Shown here: piece after piece, positions 25,988-35,744 of the stretch
Position numbering within the stretch: the stretch's first letter is position 1
Layout of the letters: the number at the start of each line of letters is the position of its first letter
From: CALSMU01 sp965230225
Lineage (GTDB): Bacteria > Bacteroidota > Bacteroidia > Flavobacteriales_D > Parvicellaceae
Assembly (NCBI GenBank): GCA_965230225.1
Contig: CBDDKM010000003.1
Span: 1 to 64,000 of the forward strand
DNA length: 64,000 nucleotides
Direction: 5' to 3'
Position numbers and translations under genes: made by a program
The notes under the pieces: generated by a model
Seen by the model: the letters and a program-made list of their open reading frames with translations, nothing else
The model's database searches: none
What the model was told of the DNA's origin: nothing

Positions 25988-26506
25988 ATGACCAGAGAAG
26001 AAAAACAAAACGCAATTGAGGTGTTAACCGGAAGACTTGCTGATTCTGGTGTTATCTACTTAGCAGATACTTCTGAACTTGATGCACAAGCGACAAGTGA
26101 TTTGAGAAGAGCATGTTTTAAGAGTAACATTAAAATTAGTGTTGTAAAAAACAAGTTGCTTCAAAAAGCAATGGAGCAAGTTGAAGGTAAAGACCTTTCA
26201 GAACTTTATGACGTTTTAGCTGGTCCAACAGCAATCATGTTCTCTGAAGTAGGGAATGCTCCAGCTAAGTTGATTAAGGATTTTCGTAAAAAACACGAAA
26301 AGCCTATCCTTAAAGGAGCCTACGTAGAAGAGGCAGTTTATATTGGTGATGATCAATTACAAATGCTTGTCGATATCAAGTCTAAAGAAGAGTTGCTTGG
26401 AGAAGTTATTGGATTGTTACAATCACCAGCGAAAAACGTTATTTCAGCCCTACAGTCAGGTGGAAACACTATTGCGGGCTTAGTTAAAACATTATCAGAA
26501 AGATAA
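25988..26506 (+). CDS. rplJ: 50S ribosomal protein uL10
   Basis: Base of the L7/L12 stalk. It is 172 residues. The N-terminal globular domain has GVIYLADTSELDAQATSDLRR and KISVVKNKLLQKAM; the C-terminal helix (ALQSGGNTIAGLVKTLSER) recruits L7/L12 dimers. It starts 18 bases after rplA; rplL follows 51 bases later. Confidence 0.97.
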   Translation: MTREEKQNAIEVLTGRLADSGVIYLADTSELDAQATSDLRRACFKSNIKISVVKNKLLQKAMEQVEGKDLSELYDVLAGPTAIMFSEVGNAPAKLIKDFRKKHEKPILKGAYVEEAVYIGDDQLQMLVDIKSKEELLGEVIGLLQSPAKNVISALQSGGNTIAGLVKTLSER

Positions 26507-26557
26507 TACAATTATTAAATCAAGAAAGTAAATTAAACTTTATAAAAACCAATAAAA

Positions 26558-26932
26558 ATGGCGGATATTAAAGCGTTAGCAGAAGAGTTAGTAAACTTAA
26601 CTGTAAAAGAAGTAAATGAATTAGCAGACGTGCTAAAAGAAGAATATGGAATCGAGCCAGCTGCTGCTGCTGCAGTTGCTGTTGCTGGACCTGCAGGTGG
26701 CGGAGATGCTGCTGAAGAGAAAACTGAATTCGACGTAGTTCTTAAAGCAGCTGGTGCTTCTAAATTAGCTGTAGTAAAAGCGGTTAAAGAATTAACTGGA
26801 CTTGGACTTAAAGAAGCTAAAGAATTAGTTGATGGAGCTCCTGGTAACATCAAAGAAGGTGTTGCTAAAGACGAAGCAGAAGGTCTTAAGAAAGCTCTTG
26901 AAGAAGCTGGAGCTGAAGTTGAATTAAAGTAA
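26558..26932 (+). CDS. rplL: 50S ribosomal protein bL12 (L7/L12)
   Basis: Multicopy stalk protein that activates translational GTPases. It is 124 residues: an N-terminal dimerisation helix pair, an Ala/Gly-rich hinge (AAAAAVAVAGPAGGG, about 35-51), and the C-terminal domain with KLAVVKAVKELTGLGLKEAK and VDGAPGNIKEGV. A hairpin before rpoB could set stoichiometry between ribosomal protein and polymerase mRNA. Confidence 0.98.
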   Translation: MADIKALAEELVNLTVKEVNELADVLKEEYGIEPAAAAAVAVAGPAGGGDAAEEKTEFDVVLKAAGASKLAVVKAVKELTGLGLKEAKELVDGAPGNIKEGVAKDEAEGLKKALEEAGAEVELK

Positions 26933-26952
26933 GACTTTAATTTTTAGAATTT

Positions 26953-26996
26953 GGTTTAGGCACTCCGCCATACGGTGGATGTGTCTAAACCCTTTT
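26953..26996 (+). terminator. rplL-rpoB intergenic hairpin (attenuator-like)
   Basis: Stem built on GGTTTAG / CTAAACC (26953-26959 with 26985-26991), continued inward by CAC/GTG and CCGCC/GGTGG pairs, followed by CCCTTTTG. The T run is weak, suggesting partial termination or an RNA-processing site in place of full stop. Confidence 0.6.
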
Positions 26997-27052
26997 GTGG
27001 TTATAGACCATAGATAAAATCTTCGATTTCGTTAATTAAAATATTTGAAGCC

Positions 27053-30000
27053 TTGGCAACTATAGACAATATTACGAAAAGGGTAAATTTCGCTACAAGT
27101 AAAGGGAAGTTTCCATACCCTGATTTCCTTGAAATTCAATTAAAATCATTTCAAGAGTTTTTCCAATTGGAAACAACGCCTGAGAATAGGCAAAACGAAG
27201 GGCTATTTAAAGTGTTCAGTGAGAACTTTCCAATCACTGATACCAGAAATCAATTCGTATTAGAATTTTTAGATTATTTCGTTGATCCACCTCGCTACAC
27301 CATCGATGAGTGTGTTGAGAGAGGATTAACTTATTCTGTTCCATTAAAAGCTGCTCTTAAGCTTTATTGTACAGATCCTGAACACGAAGATTTTGAAACC
27401 ATCGTACAAGAGGTATATCTTGGTACGATTCCGTACATGACTCCAAAAGGGTCTTTCGTAATTAACGGTGCGGAACGTGTAATTGTATCTCAGTTACACA
27501 GATCACCTGGTGTGTTCTTCGGACAAAGTAGACACGCTAACGGTACAAAATTATACTCTGCAAGAGTAATTCCTTTTAAAGGATCATGGATCGAGTTTGC
27601 TACAGACATTAACAGTGTGATGTACGCTTATATTGATCGTAAGAAAAAATTACCGGTAACCACCTTATTCCGTGCAATTGGATTTGCAACGGATAAAGAT
27701 ATCCTTGAGATTTTCGACCTTGCTGATGAAATGAAGGTAACGAAAGCTGCACTTAAAAAATCAGTGGGTAGAAAATTGGCCGCCCGTGTACTTAAGTCGT
27801 GGGTGGAGGATTTCGTTGATGAGGATACCGGAGAGGTAGTTTCTATCGAAAGAAATGAGGTAATCATTGATCGTGAAACTATCATTGAAAAAGAGCACAT
27901 TGATGAGATTATAGATGCTGGTGTTAAAACCATCATTCTTCATAAAGAAAATGCAAACTCTGCGGATTTTGCAATTATTTACAATACACTTCAGAAAGAT
28001 ACTTCTAACTCTGAAAAAGAAGCTGTAGAGCACATCTATCGTCAGTTGAGAAACGCTGAGCCGCCAGATGAAGAAACAGCAAGAAGCGTAATTGATAAAT
28101 TATTCTTCTCAGAGCAACGTTATGATCTTGGAGAAGTAGGTCGATACAGAATCAATAAGAAACTTGGGTTGTCTGAAGCTGACGATCAAAGAGTATTGAC
28201 TAAAAATGACATCATCTCTATTGTTAAGTACCTGATTGAGTTGATTAACTCAAAAACTGATGTGGATGATATTGATCACTTGAGTAACAGACGTGTTAGA
28301 ACTGTTGGTGAGCAATTACACAACCAGTTTGGTGTTGGTCTTGCAAGAATGGCAAGAACCATTAGAGAGAGAATGAATGTTAGAGATAATGAGGTATTTA
28401 CTCCGATTGATTTGATTAACGCTAAAACATTATCTGCGGTAATTAACTCATTCTTTGGAACTAACCAATTATCTCAGTTCATGGATCAAACAAATCCATT
28501 GGCAGAGGTAACTCACAAAAGAAGATTATCTGCACTTGGACCTGGAGGTCTTTCGAGAGAAAGAGCAGGATTCGAGGTAAGGGATGTTCACTATACGCAC
28601 TACGGTCGTTTATGTACAATTGAAACTCCTGAGGGACCAAACATTGGTCTTATTTCTTCTCTTTGTGTATACGCAAAAATTAACAAACTAGGATTTATCG
28701 AAACTCCTTATAGAGAGGTAATAGATGGAAAGGTTGATTTGAATCAAACTCCTACCTATTTAAGTGCTGAAGAGGAAGAAGATAAAAACATTGCACAGGC
28801 AATTGCCGATATTGATGACAATGGTAAATTCCAAAGCGATAGAGTTGTTTCTCGTTTAGTAGGTGACTTCCCGGTTATTAGTCCTGAGGAGATCGACTTA
28901 ATGGACGTTGGTGCTAACCAGATTGCATCGATTGCAGCATCTTGTATTCCATTCCTTGAGCACGATGATGCAAACCGTGCGTTGATGGGATCTAACATGC
29001 AGCGTCAGGCAGTTCCATTATTGAGACCAAACTCACCAATTGTTGGTACTGGTATTGAAGAACTAGTAGCAAGAGATTCGAGAGTATTGATCCATGCAGA
29101 AGGAGACGGAGTTATTGAATTCGTTGATTCTAAAGAAATCCACGTAAGATACAACCTTACAGAAGATGAGAAAATTTGTAAATTCTCTGACGATACTACT
29201 GTATACAATCTGATTAAGTATAGAAAAACTAACCAGGGGTCTTCTATTAACCTTAAACCTATTGTTAAAAAAGGACAAAAGGTTAGTAAAGGAGAAGTAT
29301 TAGTAGAAGGATTCGGAACACAAAAAGGAGAGCTTGCTCTTGGTCAAAACCTTAAAGTGGCATTTATGCCTTGGAAAGGATATAACTTTGAGGATGCGAT
29401 CGTAATTTCTGAAAGAGTAGTAAGAGAAGATGTATTTACATCTATCCATATCGATGAGTACTCTCTTGAGGTTAGAGATACTAAAAGAGGACTTGAGGAA
29501 CTTACAGCTGATATTCCAAACGTAAGTGAGGAGGCAACTAAAGACCTTGATGAAAATGGAATCATCAGAATTGGAGCTGAAGTTAAAGAAGGAGATATTC
29601 TTATTGGTAAAATTACTCCAAAAGGAGAAAGTGATCCTTCTCCGGAAGAGAAACTTCTTAGAGCGATCTTTGGAGATAAAGCAGGAGATGTAAAAGATGC
29701 TTCATTGAAAGTATCACCATCTACTACTGGAGTTGTTATCAATAAAAAATTGTTCTCAAGAGCTGTAAAAGATAGAAGATCTAAAGCTGCAGATAAACCA
29801 TTATTGGAGCAAATTGATGCCGATATGGATAAGGAAATGGCAGCACTTAAATTAGTTCTTATTGAGAAGTTAGAGCAAATTACAGACGGTCTTAAGTCTA
29901 AAGGTGTTCATAACAACTTTAAAGAAGAAGTAATTAAGAAGGGAGTTAAATTCACTGAGAAGAACTTAAAAGATGTTGAGTTCTTACACATCAATCCTAA

Positions 30001-30868
30001 AAATTGGACTGGTGATGAGAGAGTGGATGCAATGATCGAGAAGACTCTTCATAACTATAACTTAAGAGCTACAGAAGTATTAGGACATTTCAAACGTAAG
30101 CAGTTCCAGATTTCTGTTGGTGATGAGTTACCAAATGGAATTATTCAACTTGCAAAAGTTTACCTTGCTAAGAAACGTAAACTTAAAGTAGGTGATAAGA
30201 TGGCAGGACGTCACGGAAATAAAGGTATTGTTGCGAAAATTGTTCGTGCAGAAGATATGCCTTTCTTGGAAGACGGAACGCCGGTGGATATTGTACTTAA
30301 CCCACTAGGGGTACCTTCAAGGATGAACCTTGGTCAGATTTATGAAACAGTTCTTGGATGGGCTGGTGAAAAATTAGACCTGAAGTTTGCCACTCCAATT
30401 TTCGACGGAGCTAGTATGGATGAAATAAACGAGTTTACCGATAAGGCTGGAGTTCCACGTTACGGTAAAACTTATCTATACGATGGAGGTACAGGAGAAA
30501 GATTCGATCAGCCAGCTACAGTTGGAATCATTTATATGATTAAGCTAAGCCATATGGTTGACGATAAGATGCACGCACGTTCGATCGGACCTTACTCATT
30601 AATTACGCAACAGCCACTTGGAGGTAAAGCTCAGTTTGGTGGTCAGCGTTTTGGTGAGATGGAGGTTTGGGCACTTGAGGCGTTTGGTGCAGCTAATATC
30701 CTACAGGAAATTCTAACAGTTAAGTCGGATGACGTAATGGGAAGAGCTAAAGCTTATGAAGCTATAGTAAAAGGTAAGAATTTACCAACCCCAGGTATTC
30801 CAGAATCATTCAACGTATTGTTGAACGAGCTTAGCGGATTAGGATTAAAGATTTCATTAGATAAATAA
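27053..30868 (+). CDS. rpoB: DNA-directed RNA polymerase subunit beta
   Basis: Beta subunit of RNA polymerase, 1271 residues. The rifampicin-region FFGTNQLSQFMDQTNPLAE (about 475), HKRRLSALGPGGLSRERAGF, the TPEGPNIGLI loop, KVGDKMAGRHGNKGIV (about 1047) and the C-terminal GGQRFGEMEVWALEAFGA are all intact. At the rifampicin cluster I see the wild-type Q, D, H, R and S residues. The start is TTG at 27053; no ATG or GTG lies in frame upstream that keeps the family N terminus, so an essential gene uses a weak start. Confidence 0.98.
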   Translation: MATIDNITKRVNFATSKGKFPYPDFLEIQLKSFQEFFQLETTPENRQNEGLFKVFSENFPITDTRNQFVLEFLDYFVDPPRYTIDECVERGLTYSVPLKAALKLYCTDPEHEDFETIVQEVYLGTIPYMTPKGSFVINGAERVIVSQLHRSPGVFFGQSRHANGTKLYSARVIPFKGSWIEFATDINSVMYAYIDRKKKLPVTTLFRAIGFATDKDILEIFDLADEMKVTKAALKKSVGRKLAARVLKSWVEDFVDEDTGEVVSIERNEVIIDRETIIEKEHIDEIIDAGVKTIILHKENANSADFAIIYNTLQKDTSNSEKEAVEHIYRQLRNAEPPDEETARSVIDKLFFSEQRYDLGEVGRYRINKKLGLSEADDQRVLTKNDIISIVKYLIELINSKTDVDDIDHLSNRRVRTVGEQLHNQFGVGLARMARTIRERMNVRDNEVFTPIDLINAKTLSAVINSFFGTNQLSQFMDQTNPLAEVTHKRRLSALGPGGLSRERAGFEVRDVHYTHYGRLCTIETPEGPNIGLISSLCVYAKINKLGFIETPYREVIDGKVDLNQTPTYLSAEEEEDKNIAQAIADIDDNGKFQSDRVVSRLVGDFPVISPEEIDLMDVGANQIASIAASCIPFLEHDDANRALMGSNMQRQAVPLLRPNSPIVGTGIEELVARDSRVLIHAEGDGVIEFVDSKEIHVRYNLTEDEKICKFSDDTTVYNLIKYRKTNQGSSINLKPIVKKGQKVSKGEVLVEGFGTQKGELALGQNLKVAFMPWKGYNFEDAIVISERVVREDVFTSIHIDEYSLEVRDTKRGLEELTADIPNVSEEATKDLDENGIIRIGAEVKEGDILIGKITPKGESDPSPEEKLLRAIFGDKAGDVKDASLKVSPSTTGVVINKKLFSRAVKDRRSKAADKPLLEQIDADMDKEMAALKLVLIEKLEQITDGLKSKGVHNNFKEEVIKKGVKFTEKNLKDVEFLHINPKNWTGDERVDAMIEKTLHNYNLRATEVLGHFKRKQFQISVGDELPNGIIQLAKVYLAKKRKLKVGDKMAGRHGNKGIVAKIVRAEDMPFLEDGTPVDIVLNPLGVPSRMNLGQIYETVLGWAGEKLDLKFATPIFDGASMDEINEFTDKAGVPRYGKTYLYDGGTGERFDQPATVGIIYMIKLSHMVDDKMHARSIGPYSLITQQPLGGKAQFGGQRFGEMEVWALEAFGAANILQEILTVKSDDVMGRAKAYEAIVKGKNLPTPGIPESFNVLLNELSGLGLKISLDK

Positions 30869-30874
30869 TTATAT

Positions 30875-30894
30875 CTCCCTGTGAAAGCAGGGAG
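30875..30894 (+). other. rpoB-rpoC intercistronic hairpin
   Basis: Perfect stem CTCCCTG / CAGGGAG (30875-30881 with 30888-30894), loop TGAAAG, no T run. Probably an mRNA-stability or processing element. Confidence 0.5.
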
Positions 30895-30933
30895 GTAGTT
30901 ATAAAGTTGTATTACAACAAAATATTTTAACTT

Positions 30934-33900
30934 ATGGCATTCAGAAAAGAATCGAAAGTTAGCAGTAGCTTCAACAAAATTACCATCAGTCTTGCTTCAC
31001 CGGAGGAGATTCTTGAAAAATCCAATGGAGAGGTTCTTAAGCCTGAAACTATTAACTACAGAACTTATAAGCCAGAAAGAGACGGGTTATTCTGTGAAAG
31101 AATATTCGGACCTGTAAAGGATTATGAATGTCACTGTGGTAAATACAAAAGAATCCGATACAAAGGAATCGTTTGTGATAGATGTGGTGTTGAAGTAACG
31201 GAAAAGAAAGTACGTAGAGAGAGAATGGGACACATTTCATTAGTTGTTCCTGTGGCTCATATCTGGTACTTCCGTTCATTACCAAACAAAATTGGTTACT
31301 TACTTGGATTACCAACCAAGAAACTAGATCAAATTATATATTACGAAAGATACGCAGTTATTCAGGCTGGTATTGCTAAAAATGCAGAAGGGGAACCATT
31401 AGAAAAAATGGAATTCCTTACTGAAGAGGAATATCTAGATATTTTAGACACTCTTCCACCTGAGAACCAGTATTTGGAAGATACAGATCCAAATAAATTT
31501 ATCGCAAAAATGGGGGCTGAAGCACTTCATGATTTGTTGAAGAATTTGGATTTAGATGGTCTTTCTTACCAGTTGAGAGATAGTGCAAACAAAGAAACAT
31601 CTCAACAAAGAAAGAATGAAGCATTGAAACGTCTTCACGTAATTGAAGCATTGAGAGATGCTAATTCAAGAATTGAAAACCGTCCGGAGTGGATGATTGT
31701 GAAAACAGTTCCAGTTATTCCACCAGATTTAAGACCATTGGTTCCGTTAGATGGAGGTAGATTTGCTACTTCTGATTTGAACGACCTTTATAGAAGAGTT
31801 ATCATTAGAAATAACCGTCTGAAGAGATTGATCGAGATCAAAGCTCCAGAAGTAATTCTTAGAAATGAGAAACGTATGCTTCAAGAGTCTGTTGATTCAT
31901 TATTCGATAATTCTCGTAAATCTAGTGCGGTTAAAACAGATAAAAACAGACCATTAAAATCACTTTCTGATTCCTTAAAAGGTAAGCAAGGACGTTTCCG
32001 TCAAAACTTACTTGGTAAGAGGGTTGATTACTCTGCTCGTTCGGTAATTGTTGTTGGGCCTACACTTAAATTACATGAGTGTGGTTTACCTAAGAACATG
32101 GCAGCTGAGTTATTCAAGCCATTTATCATCAGAAAGATGATCGAAAGAGGTATTGTTAAAACGGTTAAATCTGCTAAGAAGATTGTAGATAAGAAAGAGC
32201 CGGTAGTATGGGATATCCTTGAAAACGTATTGAAAGGACACCCTGTATTACTTAACCGTGCTCCTACGCTTCACCGTCTGGGAATTCAGGCGTTCCAACC
32301 AAAATTGGTAGAAGGAAAAGCGATTCAACTTCACCCATTAGTATGTACCGCATTTAACGCGGATTTCGATGGGGATCAGATGGCGGTTCACTTACCATTA
32401 GGAAATGCTGCAGTATTGGAAGCTCAATTATTAATGTTGGCTTCTCACAATATTCTAAACCCTGCAAATGGAGCTCCGATTACTGTACCTTCTCAGGATA
32501 TGGTATTAGGACTTTATTATATCTCTAAACTTAGAAAAACTACTGAGGAGTTAGTTGTTAAAGGAGAAGGAATGACTTTCTACTCTCCTGAAGAAGTAAA
32601 CATTGCTTACAACGAGAAGAGAATTGATCTTCATGCTTCTATCAAAGTTAAAGTTGATGACATTGTGGATGGCGAGCCAGTTAACCACATCATCGAAACT
32701 ACAACAGGTAGAGTATTGTTCAACGAGTTAGTACCTGCTGAAGCAGGATACATTAACGAAGTGTTGACCAAGAAAGCTTTGAGAGATATCATTAGTAAAA
32801 TCCTTAAGAGCACAGATGTATCTACAACGGTTAAATTCCTTGATGATATTAAGGACCTTGGATACATGATGGCATTTAGAGGAGGGCTATCGTTCAACCT
32901 TGCTGACGTTGTTGTTCCTGAAGCAAAAGAGAAATTGATCTCTAAAGCTCAAACTCAGGTAGACGAAGTGAAGATGAACTATAACATGGGGCTTATTACT
33001 AATAATGAGCGTTACAACCAGATCATTGATATTTGGACACATACTAATTCCAGGTTGACATTTGATTTGATGGAGCGTTTGAAAAATGACCAACAAGGGT
33101 TCAACTCAGTTTATATGATGATGGACTCAGGAGCAAGGGGATCTAAAGAGCAGATTCGTCAGTTATCTGGAATGAGGGGATTGATGGCGAAACCGCAAAA
33201 ATCTGGTGCTACTGGAGGTCAGGATATTATTGAAAATCCAATTCTTTCGAACTTTAAGGAAGGATTGACCATTTTGGATTACTTTATTTCTACTCACGGT
33301 GCCCGTAAAGGACTTGCGGATACGGCATTGAAAACGGCAGATGCTGGTTACTTAACCAGACGTTTGGTAGATGTTGCACAAGATGTAGTAGTAAACAATG
33401 AAGATTGTGGTACTCTTAGAGGGTTAACAGTAACTGCGTTAAAGAAAAACGAAGATATTGTAGAACCACTTTACGATAGAATTCTTGGACGTGTGTCTTT
33501 ATATGACATTGAGCACCCGGAAACAGAAGAGTTAATCGTACCAGAAGGTGTAGAGATTACCGAAGAGTTAGCAAGAGCGGTAGAAGCTGCTGGTGTTGAA
33601 GAAGTAGAGATTAGATCTGTACTTACTTGCGAACAACAAAGAGGTGTTTGTGCTAAGTGTTACGGAAGAAACCTTGCTTCTGGAAGAATGGCAGAAAGAG
33701 GAGAAGCTGTTGGTGTAATTGCAGCACAGTCAATTGGAGAGCCTGGTACACAGCTTACACTACGTACCTTCCACGTTGGGGGTACTGCATCTAACATTGC
33801 TGATGAATCTGAGATTAAGAGTAAATTCGACGGTAAACTTGATATCGAAGGACTAAGAACAGTTCAAAAGAAAGATAGCGAGGGTAACGATATCGAAATC

Positions 33901-35238
33901 GTAATTGGACGTGCTGCTGAAATGAGAGTTCTTGACAAAGAAACCGGTTCAGTATTGGCCACTAACAACATTCCTTATGGAGCTGTTATGGTTGCTAAAA
34001 ACAAGCGTGTAGTTAAGAAAGGAGATGTTATTTGTCGTTGGGATCCATATAACGCGGTAATCTTATCTGAGGTAGAAGGAACAGTTAAGTTTGTAAATCT
34101 TGAAGAAGGTATTACTTACCGTGAAGAGGTGGATGAGCAAACAGGATTTACCGAAATTGTAATTAAAGAAAACAGAGATAAGAAAAAGATTCCTACCATT
34201 TCTATCGTTAACGATAAAGATGAAGAAATCAAGTATTATAACTTACCTGTAGACGCTCACGTAATCGTTAAAGAAAACGCTAAGATTGTAGCGGGTGATA
34301 TTATGGTTAAGATTCCTCGTAAGGCTGGTAAGTCTGGGGATATTACAGGGGGACTTCCTCGTGTTACTGAAATGTTTGAGGCACGTAACCCGTCTAACCC
34401 TGCTGTTGTTTCTGAAATTGATGGAGCTGTATCTTACGGTAAAATCAAGAGAGGTAACAGAGAGGTTATTATTGAAGCTAAAACAGGTGAGGTTAAGAAA
34501 TATCTTGTACCTCTTTCAAGACACATCCTTGTTCAGGAAAATGACTTTGTTAAAGCTGGACAACACTTGTCAGAAGGAACTACAAGACCATCGGATATCT
34601 TATCGATCAAAGGACCTACTGCAGTACAAGAGTACATCGTGAATGAAATTCAGGAAGTATACCGTTTGCAAGGGGTAAAAATTAATGATAAACACTTCGA
34701 AGTTATCGTACGTCAGATGATGAGAAAAGTGGAGATTGTTGATGCCGGAGATACTAAATTCTTAGAGAAGAACGCCGTTAATAAATGGGAGTTCATTCAG
34801 GAGAATGATAATATGTGGGGTAAAATGGTTGTGGTGGAATCAGGAGATTCTGATCACCTTAAGCCAGGACAAATTGTTACTGCACGTAAGTTGAGAGACG
34901 AAAACTCAGCATTGAAGAGAAAAGATAAAGCCTTGGTTGAAGCACGTGATGCAATTCCTGCAACAGCGATGCCACTTCTACAAGGGATTACTAAAGCATC
35001 TCTTCAAACGGATAGCTTTATATCTGCAGCTTCTTTCCAGGAAACAACTAAAGTGTTGAACCAGGCAGCTGTTAATGGTAAGGTTGATGTGTTGAGAGGT
35101 CTTAAAGAAAACGTTATTGTAGGTCATAAGATTCCTGCTGGAACTGGTATGCCAGCCTTCCAGGAACTAAACGTAGGTTCGAAAGAAGATTACGAGAAGT
35201 TAGTAGGAGAAGAAGCTACAGTAGGTTCAATGAGATAA
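30934..35238 (+). CDS. rpoC: DNA-directed RNA polymerase subunit beta'
   Basis: Largest RNA polymerase subunit, 1434 residues. The N-terminal zinc site is CHCGKYKRIRYKGIVCDRCG (about 66-85). The catalytic Mg2+ loop NADFDGDQMAVH lies near residue 475. The second zinc ribbon has CEQQRGVCAKCYG (about 900). The trigger-loop region GEAVGVIAAQSIGEPGTQLT (about 927) is intact. The start lies 65 bases after rpoB and ends with a strong terminator, closing the large translation-transcription block. Confidence 0.98.
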   Translation: MAFRKESKVSSSFNKITISLASPEEILEKSNGEVLKPETINYRTYKPERDGLFCERIFGPVKDYECHCGKYKRIRYKGIVCDRCGVEVTEKKVRRERMGHISLVVPVAHIWYFRSLPNKIGYLLGLPTKKLDQIIYYERYAVIQAGIAKNAEGEPLEKMEFLTEEEYLDILDTLPPENQYLEDTDPNKFIAKMGAEALHDLLKNLDLDGLSYQLRDSANKETSQQRKNEALKRLHVIEALRDANSRIENRPEWMIVKTVPVIPPDLRPLVPLDGGRFATSDLNDLYRRVIIRNNRLKRLIEIKAPEVILRNEKRMLQESVDSLFDNSRKSSAVKTDKNRPLKSLSDSLKGKQGRFRQNLLGKRVDYSARSVIVVGPTLKLHECGLPKNMAAELFKPFIIRKMIERGIVKTVKSAKKIVDKKEPVVWDILENVLKGHPVLLNRAPTLHRLGIQAFQPKLVEGKAIQLHPLVCTAFNADFDGDQMAVHLPLGNAAVLEAQLLMLASHNILNPANGAPITVPSQDMVLGLYYISKLRKTTEELVVKGEGMTFYSPEEVNIAYNEKRIDLHASIKVKVDDIVDGEPVNHIIETTTGRVLFNELVPAEAGYINEVLTKKALRDIISKILKSTDVSTTVKFLDDIKDLGYMMAFRGGLSFNLADVVVPEAKEKLISKAQTQVDEVKMNYNMGLITNNERYNQIIDIWTHTNSRLTFDLMERLKNDQQGFNSVYMMMDSGARGSKEQIRQLSGMRGLMAKPQKSGATGGQDIIENPILSNFKEGLTILDYFISTHGARKGLADTALKTADAGYLTRRLVDVAQDVVVNNEDCGTLRGLTVTALKKNEDIVEPLYDRILGRVSLYDIEHPETEELIVPEGVEITEELARAVEAAGVEEVEIRSVLTCEQQRGVCAKCYGRNLASGRMAERGEAVGVIAAQSIGEPGTQLTLRTFHVGGTASNIADESEIKSKFDGKLDIEGLRTVQKKDSEGNDIEIVIGRAAEMRVLDKETGSVLATNNIPYGAVMVAKNKRVVKKGDVICRWDPYNAVILSEVEGTVKFVNLEEGITYREEVDEQTGFTEIVIKENRDKKKIPTISIVNDKDEEIKYYNLPVDAHVIVKENAKIVAGDIMVKIPRKAGKSGDITGGLPRVTEMFEARNPSNPAVVSEIDGAVSYGKIKRGNREVIIEAKTGEVKKYLVPLSRHILVQENDFVKAGQHLSEGTTRPSDILSIKGPTAVQEYIVNEIQEVYRLQGVKINDKHFEVIVRQMMRKVEIVDAGDTKFLEKNAVNKWEFIQENDNMWGKMVVVESGDSDHLKPGQIVTARKLRDENSALKRKDKALVEARDAIPATAMPLLQGITKASLQTDSFISAASFQETTKVLNQAAVNGKVDVLRGLKENVIVGHKIPAGTGMPAFQELNVGSKEDYEKLVGEEATVGSMR

Positions 35239-35257
35239 TCACTTCTAAACAGAATAT

Positions 35258-35291
35258 AAAGCCTTTTGATTTTTCAAAAGGCTTTTTTTTT
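35258..35291 (+). terminator. Intrinsic terminator of rpoC
   Basis: Perfect 12-bp stem AAAGCCTTTTGA / TCAAAAGGCTTT (35258-35269 with 35274-35285), loop TTTT, then a T run. Confidence 0.93.
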
Positions 35292-35323
35292 GAATTGATA
35301 CAAGAACTATAGATTTCAATCGT

Positions 35324-35331
35324 TAATTTTG
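35324..35331 (+). promoter_or_regulatory. -7 box (TAATTTTG) for the DUF3467 gene
   Basis: Perfect TAnnTTTG, 21 bases before ATG 35353. The -33 region lacks a well-placed TTG. Confidence 0.55.
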
Positions 35332-35352
35332 ATACAAATAATACAGGAAAAG

Positions 35353-35673
35353 ATGAGTGAAGAAAACAAAAATCAACAAGGGTTAAACATTGAATTAACC
35401 GAAGAAATGGCCGAGGGAGTATATTCTAATTTAGCGATCATCACTCACTCTCCTTCAGAGTTTGTTATGGACTTCATTAGAATAATGCCGGGAGTTCCTA
35501 AAGCAAAGGTGAAGTCAAGAGTGGTAATGACTCCGGAGAATGCTAAAAAGCTAATGAGAGCAGTAGCAGATAACGTAGCCAAATACGAATCCATTCATGG
35601 TGTAATCAGAGAAGAAGAGACACCTGGAAACGCAATTCCTCTAAACTTTGGTGGACCGGCTACAGAAGCTTAA
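35353..35673 (+). CDS. DUF3467 domain protein
   Basis: Small cytoplasmic protein of 106 residues with no known function, common in Bacteroidota and often next to rpoC. The family pattern is clear: YSNLAIITHSPSEFVMDFIR, then MPGVPKAKVKSRVVMTPENAKKL. I start at ATG 35353; a TTG at 35329 would lie within the -7 box. The gene has its own promoter-like box and terminator, so it is not simply a tail of rpoC. Confidence 0.88.
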   Translation: MSEENKNQQGLNIELTEEMAEGVYSNLAIITHSPSEFVMDFIRIMPGVPKAKVKSRVVMTPENAKKLMRAVADNVAKYESIHGVIREEETPGNAIPLNFGGPATEA

Positions 35674-35690
35674 AATATTGTAAAGAATAG

Positions 35691-35725
35691 AAAAGGTTGT
35701 CATCTAATAAATGACAACCTTTTTT
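35691..35725 (+). terminator. Intrinsic terminator of the DUF3467 gene
   Basis: Perfect 13-bp stem AAAAGGTTGTCAT / ATGACAACCTTTT (35691-35703 with 35711-35723), 7-base loop. Confidence 0.92.
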
Positions 35726-35744
35726 GTCATATATCGATTCCTTT

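Noticed and set aside
35311..35324. 14-base match AGATTTCAATCGTT shared with the minus strand at 58867-58880
   Set aside because: Several such matches are expected by chance in 64 kb of A/T-rich DNA; the two contexts are otherwise unrelated.
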